Shown: positions 28,213-35,986 of the stretch, one piece after another
Numbering within the stretch: position 1 is the stretch's first letter
Layout: each line of letters begins with the position of its first letter
NCBI GenBank assembly: GCA_007741555.1
Contig: CP036526.1
Span: 1,922,001-1,986,000, forward strand
Reading direction: 5' to 3'
Source: Stieleria marina
GTDB lineage: Bacteria; Planctomycetota; Planctomycetia; Pirellulales; Pirellulaceae
DNA length: 64,000 nucleotides
The notes under the pieces: model-generated
What the model saw: only the letters and a program-made list of their open reading frames with translations
The model's database searches: none
Told to the model about the DNA's origin: nothing
Position numbers and translations under genes: made by a program

Positions 28213-29277
28213 ATGGTATTTGATTTTCGACCCGTGCTCAATGGTGAGCGCCGCGATCCGCTGGCGATCATGACGCGGCTGGTGCTGCGATTTGCCAGCG
28301 TTCCGTATGGTTGGGGCGTGCAATGGCGAAACCGGCAGTTTGAATCTGGCCAGCGCGAAACGGTCCGCTGTGGTGTTCCGGTGATTAGCGTGGGGAATCT
28401 AACCACAGGCGGAACGGGCAAAACACCCATCGTTTGTTTCCTGGCAAAACAATTGCGTGATCGAGGAGTGCGTGTTGCGATCGTCAGTCGCGGATTCGGA
28501 CGTGGTGAAGCGGACGAAAACGACGAAGCGATGGAGTTGCACGCTCGATTGCCCGATGTCCCGCACGTTCAAGATCCCGATCGCGTCGAAGCAGCGCGAA
28601 TTGCGGTCGAAGAACTAGAAGCCGAAGTGATTTTGATGGACGACGGGTTTCAGCATCGCAGGCTGCATCGCGACAAGAACATTGTTGTCATTGATGCGAC
28701 GTGTCCGTTTGGCTACGGGCATTTGCTACCGCGGGGATTGTTGCGTGAACCGATCGGAAATGTCACTCGCGCGGACTTGGTTTTGATATCACGCTGTGAC
28801 AATGTGGATTCAGAAGCCTTGGCAAACATCGAATCGCAGGTGCATCGTGTTCACCCGGAGGTTCCCATCGTGCGCAGCAATCATGTTGCAAAAACGCTGT
28901 TGCAATACCCTAGCGATCAGCAATCGATTGATAGCCTCGCAGAAGAGAACGTCGCTGCACTTTGCGCAATTGGAAATCCCGACGCATTCATGCACACCAT
29001 CCGAGATTGTGGGGCCGTGATTGTGCAGTCCAAAGCACTGCCTGATCATGATCGCTACTCGCCCGAAACGATGGCCGAGGTGCGAGAATGGATTCAAACG
29101 ATGGGCGATTCGATTGACCAAGTCGTTTGCACGCACAAAGATCTTGTCAAAATCTGTTCGGATCGCATCGGTGGCAAACCGCTCGGGGCGATTGCGATTG
29201 ATTTGGAATTGGTCGGCGACGAATCACCTTTAGAGATTTTGATCAATGATACCCTGTCGCAATCGCAGCTTGATTGA
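28213..29277 (+). CDS. lpxK: Tetraacyldisaccharide 4'-kinase
   Basis: 354 residues from ATG 28213 (a TTG directly before it is in frame). Typical LpxK sequence: VPVISVGNLTTGGTGKTP with the Walker A part at residues 61-71, VAIVSRGFGR, VILMDDGFQHRRLHRD and LPRGLLREP. It adds the 4'-phosphate to the lipid A disaccharide on the cytoplasmic face of the inner membrane, with ATP. Its presence shows that this organism makes lipid A, consistent with the LptF/G-like permease at 33687-34826. Co-oriented and close to the helicase gene; no other lpx gene in the window. Confidence 0.95.
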   Translation: MVFDFRPVLNGERRDPLAIMTRLVLRFASVPYGWGVQWRNRQFESGQRETVRCGVPVISVGNLTTGGTGKTPIVCFLAKQLRDRGVRVAIVSRGFGRGEADENDEAMELHARLPDVPHVQDPDRVEAARIAVEELEAEVILMDDGFQHRRLHRDKNIVVIDATCPFGYGHLLPRGLLREPIGNVTRADLVLISRCDNVDSEALANIESQVHRVHPEVPIVRSNHVAKTLLQYPSDQQSIDSLAEENVAALCAIGNPDAFMHTIRDCGAVIVQSKALPDHDRYSPETMAEVREWIQTMGDSIDQVVCTHKDLVKICSDRIGGKPLGAIAIDLELVGDESPLEILINDTLSQSQLD

Positions 29278-29358
29278 AAAAGTCTGTCCTAAGTGGCTGG
29301 TGCTGATTGCAAAACGATGACACTGCGTTCTATGAGACTGCGGTGCCCATCTTTGTTG

Positions 29359-29401
29359 AAAAAAAAATGCCCAGGTCTCATCAAGTGATGAGATCTGGGC
29401 A
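29359..29401 (-). terminator. Rho-independent terminator (minus strand)
   Basis: A 16-bp stem with one G-T pair, tgcccaggtctcatca (29368-29383) against tgatgagatctgggca (29386-29401), and a 2-base tip. Nine A at 29359-29367 become a U-run after the hairpin in minus-strand RNA. It lies 40 bp beyond the stop of the small lipoprotein gene at 29442. There is no U-run on the plus strand, so it is not an lpxK terminator of the usual form. Confidence 0.9.
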
Positions 29402-29441
29402 ATTCGCGATTTCATAATCAGCTGCGATCGATGGCTTGAAA

Positions 29442-29651
29442 CTAGGGAGTTTCGCCTGCGGGAGTTTCGCTAGCTGCGGTAGTGTTTCCGTTGGGAGTCT
29501 CTACGCCAGTGGTCGTGTTGCCGGTTGTGTTGGACGTGACCGACGTCGATGTCGACGTGCTGGTGTTCGGTGCAGGCTGGCAGCCGGTCGTCAGTGTCAA
29601 CAAAGCAATCGAAGCAACGGACAACACAGTGATTCGGATAGTGTTCAACAT
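29442..29651 (-). CDS. Small Ser/Thr-rich lipoprotein
   Basis: 69 residues. A signal peptide with lipobox LTTGC (Cys at residue 24) is followed by a 45-residue Thr/Ser/Asn/Pro/Gly-rich tail (TSTSTSTSVTSNTTGNTTTG). The tail has no fold and may act as a spacer or glycosylated stalk. It is followed by a strong terminator 40 bp downstream, which supports it as a real transcribed gene. No ribosome-binding site is clear. Function unknown. Confidence 0.7.
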   Translation of the reverse strand: MLNTIRITVLSVASIALLTLTTGCQPAPNTSTSTSTSVTSNTTGNTTTGVETPNGNTTAASETPAGETP

Positions 29652-29943
29652 TTGATTGGATCTCTAGGAGGGGCGAGGTTGGCGGGCAGCGTTTTTCGCT
29701 ATCAGTTCAGCGTCAACCGGTGCAAGGAACATCGTCACCGCAAAAGCTGACAATGACTGCACCTATAGTGGAATCACTTTTGCGAGAAAGGAAAGAGGCA
29801 TCATCCAAATAATCCGCACCTTCGCGACGTTTCTGCAGATCTCTTGCGAACAATTCGAATCGTGTTACTTGGAGTGAATTTGACTGCCGATTCCAACTAC
29901 ATGGCCATGAGCGGCCTCTCGCATTTCCCACTGGCAAAATCAA

Positions 29944-30315
29944 ATGAACGTACGGGTATCAGCAATCGCTTTCGTAATGGTGCTATCAAGCGCATTCGTG
30001 GCCGCCAGTGGTAGTTTCGCCCAGGAATCAAAGGAAGCCGAAGCCAATTCACGAAGCGGCTTGTTCGATGATTCCGAAAAATCGCCACGATCGTCATTGT
30101 CGACGGACCCGGCACAGATTCGTGCGGAGCGAGCCGTTGAACTGCGTCAGGCTCGAGCTCTGTACCGTTCTCAGCAACGAATTGAGCGTTTGGAACGCAA
30201 TGCCTGGATCGGCTACGAACCGCTTCGCCCGACTTGGAACTCGGTTCCAATGATGTCCAGCCGCTACAACTACCGCCGGACAATCTACGTGCCGGTTTAT
30301 TCGCGAGTCCGCTAG
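29944..30315 (+). CDS. Small exported basic protein, unknown function
   Basis: 123 residues. Signal peptide 1-26 (cleavage after SGSFAQ). The mature part has a charged helix rich in Arg and Glu (QIRAERAVELRQARALYRSQQ, read in parts) and an aromatic C-terminus (WIGYEPLRPTWNSVP, RRTIYVPVYSRVR) of a type repeated among small planctomycete envelope proteins. No recognised domain. A 7-bp hairpin lies 28 bp downstream. Probably periplasmic; function unknown. Confidence 0.65.
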   Translation: MNVRVSAIAFVMVLSSAFVAASGSFAQESKEAEANSRSGLFDDSEKSPRSSLSTDPAQIRAERAVELRQARALYRSQQRIERLERNAWIGYEPLRPTWNSVPMMSSRYNYRRTIYVPVYSRVR

Positions 30316-31060
30316 TCGCGGCTTTCTTTCGGCACCGCGACCGTCGGAATTATTTCCGACCCTTCTTTGCGGCTCAGCGTTCGGGGTCAGGCCGCTGTTC
30401 CATCTGCGTTGAATGCCATCCGCGTTGTGTGCGATCCGCGTTGAACTGGCGTTGGCTTCAAGCTCGGGCAGTTCTGCTCCTAAGAATCAGCCGTGGGCCG
30501 TAAGGCACCGGGACTTGATCGCTGTCGGCTGAACTTTTGGTTGGTTCTGCTCTACAGGCTTGACGGTGTCTCTCGCCGCAAAAAAATAGCCGCTTACCTG
30601 GCACGGTTCACGCGAATAGTTGATGAATCGCAAGTCAGTGAATTCTTTCTGCAGCGGCCACTGCATGGCTCCGAACGCATGTCTCGTCCGAATCTCCTTG
30701 AGAGCAAATTTGCGTCGCGCAATCTTCAACTTGATGCAGTCAAACACTGCCAAGGCGACGGGCTATCGCATCATCAAATGGACAGGTCATGCGCACGTGA
30801 ACACTTGGCGCGATTATCGATGCGGTAGCAGTCGTGTGACTCGTTTGCATTGTCACTCGCGACAACAAGAAACGATCTGTTCAGACACACCAACAGCGAA
30901 ACCGATCTCAACATCGAACGAAAAACCGTCCGATACAAACACCAACAGCGATTCGATCGTTCAGCCAACATGCTGATCGTGACTCGATAGGATTTCCACT
31001 CGACGGGATTTCCAAGCGAGAGTCATTTTCCATTAATCAATATTCAAGCGGTTCCCATCA
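30316..31060. other. 745-bp stretch without a convincing gene
   Basis: Contains a weak hairpin (30343-30360) and three 16-bp tandem units at 30401-30448 (catctgcgttgaatgc, catccgcgttgtgtgc, gatccgcgttgaactg). Open frames of 80-118 codons exist on both strands (30487-30753 minus, 30493-30828 plus, 30620-30976 plus), but they overlap one another, have no ribosome-binding site or signal peptide, and none reads like a protein family. It could hold an untranslated RNA or a decayed gene. No promoter was recognised for the gene at 31061. Confidence 0.4.
30343..30360 (+). terminator. Weak hairpin after small exported protein gene
   Basis: gtcggaa (30343-30349), 4-base loop, ttccgac (30354-30360), followed by ccttcttt. 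Short stem and a broken T tract; it may terminate the gene ending at 30315. Confidence 0.4.
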
Positions 31061-31306
31061 ATGGACAAAGAGATCAACGTTCTAGCATTGGTCAAAGGCG
31101 AAGAAAGATTTATCTTTCTGTTTGATGACGACAACCGTGATGAAACCTTGCGTCAATTAGCGAGGTTTGCTGCGGATCCTGAGTTGGAATTTACCTGGTA
31201 CGACGCCGCAATGCTGAGTCGAAAGATTCGCGATGCAGTCCCCAGCGACGAAGATCTACTGGCCAACGATGAATTTGACAGCCTTTCGATTGAGGACTTT
31301 CATTGA
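31061..31306 (+). CDS. Small acidic protein, unknown function
   Basis: 81 residues from ATG 31061. Acidic throughout, beginning MDKEINVLALVKGEERFIFLFDD and ending in an Asp/Glu/Ser-rich tail (DEDLLANDEFDSLSIEDFH). The N-terminal beta-strand-like pattern followed by one helix (DETLRQLARFAADPE) suggests a small alpha/beta fold. No signal peptide, so cytoplasmic. It lies 150 bp before the XerC-type recombinase gene on the same strand. I do not recognise the family; the reading frame and composition are those of a real gene. Confidence 0.65.
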   Translation: MDKEINVLALVKGEERFIFLFDDDNRDETLRQLARFAADPELEFTWYDAAMLSRKIRDAVPSDEDLLANDEFDSLSIEDFH

Positions 31307-31456
31307 TCCGTTGACCTATCTGCCCAGGCTTTCGTTGTAGCGGGAGTCGTCAAGCTTTTGATTCGCGTTCGCCTGCTATCAAGAGTTTGACGATTTCCGC
31401 TGCTTCGTTTTTCTTAAGAGCCTTTGTCAGTTTCTAACGATTTGGACAGTTTCCCG

Positions 31457-32359
31457 ATGCGAAGTTCGATAGCACAGTTTCTGAGATACTTGGCGACCGA
31501 ACGTAACGCTTCGGATTTGACGATCAAAGCCTATCGCGAAGACCTAATGGGGTTAGTCGATTGGCTAGAAGCGACGCGCGGCAATGTGCCGCATCCCAGT
31601 TCGCTGGCGCCTCAAGATCTGCGGACTTTCCAAGCCGCGTTGCAAGAAGCCGAGTACGCTCGCACGACCATTTCGCGAAAACTGGCATCGCTGCGGAGCT
31701 TTTACAAGTTTTTGATGCGCGAAGGCATTGCTGCGTCGAATCCCGCAAAGCCTTTGCGAAACCCACGGCGTCAGCGAAAGCTGCCTCATGTTCTGAGCAA
31801 TGACGAAGTCGGGCGGCTATTGGAAGCACCACCGCGCGAAAGTATCGCTGGACTGCGAGATCGTGCGATTCTGGAAACGATGTATTCCGCGGGCCTGCGT
31901 GTCAGTGAACTGGTGGGCTTGCGCGAACGGGATGTGGATTGTGACGAGCAAATCATTCGTGTTCGCGGAAAAGGTCGTAAAGAACGCATCAGTCCGCTGG
32001 GATCATATGCCATCAAGGCCGTGGATGCCTATTCTCGCAAACGAGTTCGCAGTCCCAAGGCGGAATCGCTTGGGCGAGATGCGCCCATTTTCGTCAATCG
32101 CTTTGGCAACATTCTGACGACCCGCAGCGTGGGGCGAATGCTGGAAAAATACATCGCGTTGGCGGATCTCGATTCGCGGACCAGTCCCCACACACTGCGG
32201 CATAGTTTTGCGACGCATTTGTTGGATCATGGCGCTGATATCCGGAGCGTACAAGAATTGTTAGGCCACAAGAGTTTGGCGACAACTCAGATTTACACTC
32301 ACGTTAGCGCTGCGAATCTGCGGCAGGCGTACGAGCGAGCGCACCCGAGAGCCAACTGA
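31457..32359 (+). CDS. xerC: Tyrosine recombinase, XerC type
   Basis: 300 residues from ATG 31457; a TTG at 31424 with aagag in front would add 11 residues and cannot be excluded. N-terminal SAM-like core-binding domain (about 1-90: IAQFLRYLATERNAS, TISRKLASLRSFYKFL). Catalytic domain with Arg148 (SAGLRVSEL), Lys172 (GKGRKER), His245-xx-Arg248 (HTLRHSFATHLL), His271 (LLGHKSL) and nucleophile Tyr280 (TTQIYTH). The ending AYERAHPRA is closer to XerC than to XerD. It resolves chromosome dimers at dif with a partner recombinase. Length, intact residues and lack of integrase neighbours argue for the housekeeping protein and not a phage integrase. Confidence 0.9.
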   Translation: MRSSIAQFLRYLATERNASDLTIKAYREDLMGLVDWLEATRGNVPHPSSLAPQDLRTFQAALQEAEYARTTISRKLASLRSFYKFLMREGIAASNPAKPLRNPRRQRKLPHVLSNDEVGRLLEAPPRESIAGLRDRAILETMYSAGLRVSELVGLRERDVDCDEQIIRVRGKGRKERISPLGSYAIKAVDAYSRKRVRSPKAESLGRDAPIFVNRFGNILTTRSVGRMLEKYIALADLDSRTSPHTLRHSFATHLLDHGADIRSVQELLGHKSLATTQIYTHVSAANLRQAYERAHPRAN

Positions 32360-32366
32360 GACGATT

Positions 32367-32864
32367 TCATTTCGAGCGATTTGCTTGATTGAAAAAGTGT
32401 CGCACAGCACGTCCGCTGACGGTCGACTTTTCGATCAGTTCTTCCGCGATCCAGCGGATTGCTTTTTGATAGATCTCGTCTTCCAAGATGTAGTGGGTTT
32501 TGTCGATCCAACGTTTGATCAATCGATCGAATTGACGTTGGTTGCCAAAACTGCTGCCCAGACGTGATTCGGCCAGTCGTTCGACCGCACGGAGGTCCTG
32601 CGCCGCTCCGGCGGTGCAATACTTGCCTGTGAAGTGCGACTCAGCAACCATGCCGGCCAGCAAGATTATCGCTTCGTCTTCTAGCCAGTCTTTGGTTGAT
32701 TTCGTGCGTCCTTTTTGAATCTTGCACGCTCCCAGCCGAGTCCCACCAAATTGCATCTTGCCGGGAACAATCGTTACCTTTTCGACTGGTCGCCCGAGCG
32801 AAAATGCCATCACGGCGTGGCCCGCTTCGTGATACGCCGTGGCATTGAGTTCTTGATCAGTCAT
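32367..32864 (-). CDS. Stand-alone M41 (FtsH-like) metallopeptidase domain
   Basis: 165 residues from ATG 32864; an ATG at 32891 is also in frame. It starts almost directly with the zinc-binding helix TAYHEAGHAVMA (H12, E13, H16), as in the peptidase half of FtsH. The order then follows FtsH: VTIVPGKMQFGGTR, the helix WLEDEAIILLAGMVAES, and AAQDLRAVERLA, where the Asp is the usual third zinc ligand. The AAA+ domain and membrane helices of FtsH are absent and no ATPase gene is adjacent. Either an independent peptidase with an unknown partner or a regulator derived from FtsH. It is convergent with xerC (7 bp apart). Confidence 0.75.
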   Translation of the reverse strand: MTDQELNATAYHEAGHAVMAFSLGRPVEKVTIVPGKMQFGGTRLGACKIQKGRTKSTKDWLEDEAIILLAGMVAESHFTGKYCTAGAAQDLRAVERLAESRLGSSFGNQRQFDRLIKRWIDKTHYILEDEIYQKAIRWIAEELIEKSTVSGRAVRHFFNQANRSK

Positions 32865-33018
32865 GGGCGTTTCGCATTGTGCAGATCGCATTGTGCAGAG
32901 ATACTAAGCGAGTCACTAGAACTTGGATCTTACGTTCAGGCAACTGGACCGGATTGAGCGGCGTTCGATTCTTTTAATCGAAGATGATGCCATCAGGTCG
33001 AACCTTAACGCCCGTTGA

Positions 33019-33690
33019 TCAGCGATACCACTTGCGCAGTCGCTGGGGCGAAACGCCGCAACGATGCGCCAGTTGAATTTTCCAGTTGCGTAGTGTTTGT
33101 CGAACGACGCCGGTCTTTTGCCAGCGTCTGGCACTGATTGTGATGGGGCCTGGCAAAAATGTCGGTTTCGCAATTCGGCGCATCAGTTTTGAAAATTGCA
33201 CGTCTTCCATCAGTGGGATTTCGTCAAAACCGCCTTGCTGTTTGTAGGTGCTACGCCGAACAAAAATTGCTTGATCGCCAAACGGTAGGCCACGCCATTT
33301 GACTCGGAGTGCATTGCCCTTTTCTAACAGGCGGAACACGAATCGGTCGGAATCAATCGATTGCCCAAAGGCACCCCAGACGACATCCGTGCACAGGCAG
33401 ATTTGCTGCAAGCAGTTTTCGCTCAGCCGATTGTCGGCGTGGAGAAACAGGACGTATTCCTTGCTGGCGAAAGTGGCTCCCGAATTTAGTTGGGTTCCAC
33501 GTCCCGGCAACGAGCGAATCACCTTGGTTGCACCCGCTTCGGTGGCGCGAGTCGCCGTCGCGTCTTGACTGCCACCGTCCGCGACGATGACTTCGGTTGC
33601 CCCGGCTGCAAATGCACTTTGGATACAGGCCCCGATTGAATCTTGTTCATTCAGGGCTGGGATCACGACGGAGATGTCGCTCGGATTCAT
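33019..33690 (-). CDS. Family 2 glycosyltransferase (TIGR04283-like)
   Basis: 223 residues from ATG 33690, fixed by the 4-bp ATGA overlap with the upstream permease gene. GT-A fold signatures: ISVVIPALNEQDSIGACIQS, ATEVIVADGGSQDAT, VLFLHADNRLS (the DxD-like metal site in the form HADN) and LPFGDQAIFVRR, then the catalytic-side FDEIPLMEDVQFSKLM. This matches the TIGR04283 group, in some bacteria linked to arsenosugar synthesis. No arsenic genes are nearby, so a role in envelope glycolipid synthesis together with the coupled LptF/G-like permease is an alternative (inference). No membrane segment; probably at the cytoplasmic face. Confidence 0.85.
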   Translation of the reverse strand: MNPSDISVVIPALNEQDSIGACIQSAFAAGATEVIVADGGSQDATATRATEAGATKVIRSLPGRGTQLNSGATFASKEYVLFLHADNRLSENCLQQICLCTDVVWGAFGQSIDSDRFVFRLLEKGNALRVKWRGLPFGDQAIFVRRSTYKQQGGFDEIPLMEDVQFSKLMRRIAKPTFLPGPITISARRWQKTGVVRQTLRNWKIQLAHRCGVSPQRLRKWYR

Positions 33691-34826
33691 ACCGTTTGGA
33701 CGTCGCGTAGACGCACATAGGCAACCGGTCCAATGACAAGCAGTGGCACCCAAGCCGCAATCGCGGGCGAAATTAGATAGCCGTTTCCGCCCATCACGCT
33801 GGCGAACGTTTTAAGCACAAAGAAGAACAGGACGGTCAGGATCGCAAACGCAATCATGACGAACATGTTCCTTTGTCGTCGGTTGACCACCAATGGCAAG
33901 CCCAGCAGAATCAATGCGAAATCCAAGGGCAGGCGGACCACTCGTTCATGCAGCATGACGTGCAAACTGGTGCTGGTACGGACCGCCGGATTGCGAACCC
34001 GCGCGGCCAGTTCGATCACCGATGATAGTTTGGTGGACGACTGATCTTTAGACAGCAGCTGTGGCGAAATGGTCGTGGCGACGAAACACTGACCCGGTGA
34101 GAGCCAGTTTTGATCGCGGCTAGTAAGCAGGATTGCACGTTGCTGGGTGCCAATCGACGGTAGTTGGTCGATGTTTTGCGGTCGCTTGACTCGGTCCAAT
34201 AGATAGCCCGAGGGATGCTCCGGAGTGGTTTCGATCCAGACGGCTTCTTCCGCCATCATTAGATCTCCGTAGCCTTGATAATCGCCGTAGAGACGAAAGC
34301 TTGGTTGGATGATCGTTTGTGTTTTCGGCACCATCGCTTGTCCTTCAAACAAAATGCCGCTGGTTTTATCGTACTCGGGCAACACCGCCACTTCGGCGAT
34401 TCCTTTGACGTTCTTGGCTTTCATGTCCAAGGCATCGCGCAGTCGTGGGAGTGCAAGTTCGCGTATTGCCAACTGAGACGAGATGATGATCAGCGAGGCG
34501 ATGATCATTGGTTTGAAAATGCGACCGTGAGATATTCCGGCGGCCAGCATCGCCGTCAGTTCGCCGCTTTTACGTAGCCATCCAACAACAAACAGCAACG
34601 CCAGCAGCGTGATGATGGTGCCCGTCATGTCAAACAGCAACACCATGTAGGGGCCGTAGAAACGCAGCATGACGGCGAGCATGCCGTCTTGTTCGCGTCC
34701 GAGTTCGACGAAGTCGTCCATTTTTGTAAAAGCATGAAAGACGACAAAGATGCCAGCGATCGAACAGAAACAAACAAAGACTGTGCGAAAGAAGAGCAGC
34801 AGGATGTAGCGATCGATCTTCGTCAC
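33687..34826 (-). CDS. LptF/LptG-family permease
   Basis: 379 residues from a GTG at 34826 (TKIDRYILLLFFRTVF). The family pattern is complete: three N-terminal membrane helices (about 10-32, 52-82, 102-122) with MTGTIITLLALLFVVGWLRKSGELTAM, a periplasmic beta-jellyroll region (about 130-290), and three C-terminal helices. It should form the membrane part of the LptBFG transporter that extracts LPS from the inner membrane. Only one such gene is here, while proteobacteria have two; the partner and LptB must be elsewhere. The stop overlaps the next gene, a glycosyltransferase. Confidence 0.87.
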   Translation of the reverse strand: MTKIDRYILLLFFRTVFVCFCSIAGIFVVFHAFTKMDDFVELGREQDGMLAVMLRFYGPYMVLLFDMTGTIITLLALLFVVGWLRKSGELTAMLAAGISHGRIFKPMIIASLIIISSQLAIRELALPRLRDALDMKAKNVKGIAEVAVLPEYDKTSGILFEGQAMVPKTQTIIQPSFRLYGDYQGYGDLMMAEEAVWIETTPEHPSGYLLDRVKRPQNIDQLPSIGTQQRAILLTSRDQNWLSPGQCFVATTISPQLLSKDQSSTKLSSVIELAARVRNPAVRTSTSLHVMLHERVVRLPLDFALILLGLPLVVNRRQRNMFVMIAFAILTVLFFFVLKTFASVMGGNGYLISPAIAAWVPLLVIGPVAYVRLRDVQTV

Positions 34827-35019
34827 GTCGTCGTCACGTTTTAGGGAAGCAATAGGCCATCACAGTGATTCAGCCCTTTGTCCCAAGTTCCCCATTCCCG
34901 CGGCAAGCCCATTCCAGCTTTGGTTCGGTCCGGCGACGAGCACCGGTATGAGACCGTGCCCACCAATGCAGAGCATTGCGAGTGAAACTGAGTTTCACGA
35001 CCGACTTGTTCCACTTAAT

Positions 35020-35757
35020 CTACTTGGATTTCACGAACGCTCGATTGTCTTGAATCGCTGCAAGCATTCGCCGGGCCTTTTGGTCGTGGGGCTGATTCTG
35101 CAAATAGAGATTGAGTTGTTCGATCGCAGCATTCCGATCGCCGGTTGCGAAATGCGCCATTGCCAGGGGAAACCCGACGCGAGCACCCAACAGCTTCGCC
35201 TGCGTCAGATGCTTGACCGCTTGCTTGGATCGCGCCGAACTGGCCAAGAACAGACCGTATTGTTGATGTGCATTGGCGGCATCAGGTTTCAGCTGGATCA
35301 ATCGCTCGAAGTATTGGTCGGCTTTGGACATCGAACCGGCAATATCAAGATGATGAGCCATTGCATTGAGCATCGCGGATCGCAAAAGCATTCCGCCATC
35401 TTTTTGATCAGGTTGATCCAAGGTGTCAAAGAACACCGACAGTTTGGTGGCGTCGTCGCGAGCCCGTGCTTGGTCCTGTTCGTTTGCAAATCGCGTGGGG
35501 TAACTTGCCGCGTGGCGATGCAGGTTATTGAGCACTTCGTCCAGCCGTGGCATGTTCAATCCGTGGCTGACCTGCCCGTCAACGCTGGTCGACTGCATCA
35601 AAATGCTGGAGAGACGAATCGAGGGATATGGCGGTATCGGCGATCGAGTTTGCGAGGGGGCATCCGCCAAGTCAGCTGCCCCGGACCAAGATGCCAGTAG
35701 GCACACCAAAACTGCAGCTGGCAAGCGTTGACTGACGGACAAACAGATGGAATTCAC
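35020..35757 (-). CDS. Exported TPR-repeat protein
   Basis: 245 residues from the GTG at 35757, which begins a signal peptide (SICLSVSQRLPAAVLVCLLAS, cleavage near SGAADL); the frame extends to a TTG at 35778. The second half holds two to three TPR units (SKADQYFERLIQLKPDAANA, SKQAVKHLTQAKLLGARVG, RNAAIEQLNLYLQNQPHDQ). Likely a periplasmic scaffold. An overlapping 250-codon frame on the opposite strand is a shadow. Role unknown; it lies divergent from the Ser/Thr kinase gene with 229 bp between starts. Confidence 0.7.
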   Translation of the reverse strand: MNSICLSVSQRLPAAVLVCLLASWSGAADLADAPSQTRSPIPPYPSIRLSSILMQSTSVDGQVSHGLNMPRLDEVLNNLHRHAASYPTRFANEQDQARARDDATKLSVFFDTLDQPDQKDGGMLLRSAMLNAMAHHLDIAGSMSKADQYFERLIQLKPDAANAHQQYGLFLASSARSKQAVKHLTQAKLLGARVGFPLAMAHFATGDRNAAIEQLNLYLQNQPHDQKARRMLAAIQDNRAFVKSK

Positions 35758-35986
35758 AATAAGCTGCCCTGCCTGCAATAGAGGGAATGGGGGATTCTGA
35801 ACTTATCGCCAATCGCTCTGGGGTGCGTAAAGGTCAGTGATCGTCGCCGACGTACTTTTGACGCCGCATTCTTTCGACTCCGCAGTCAGACAGCACCGAC
35901 AGGCAATGTCTTGCTGCCGCTCTTGCGGGCGATACCAAAGGGCAACGCCCGTTATCCCGACGGTTGGATCGACTATATTGCTCGGC

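Noticed and set aside
30487-30976. Competing short frames on both strands in the 745-bp gap
   Set aside because: They overlap each other and none has a ribosome-binding site, signal peptide or family pattern.
34948-35700. 250-codon plus-strand open frame
   Set aside because: Almost fully antisense to the TPR gene at 35020-35757, which has a signal peptide and repeat pattern; the plus frame shows no domain.
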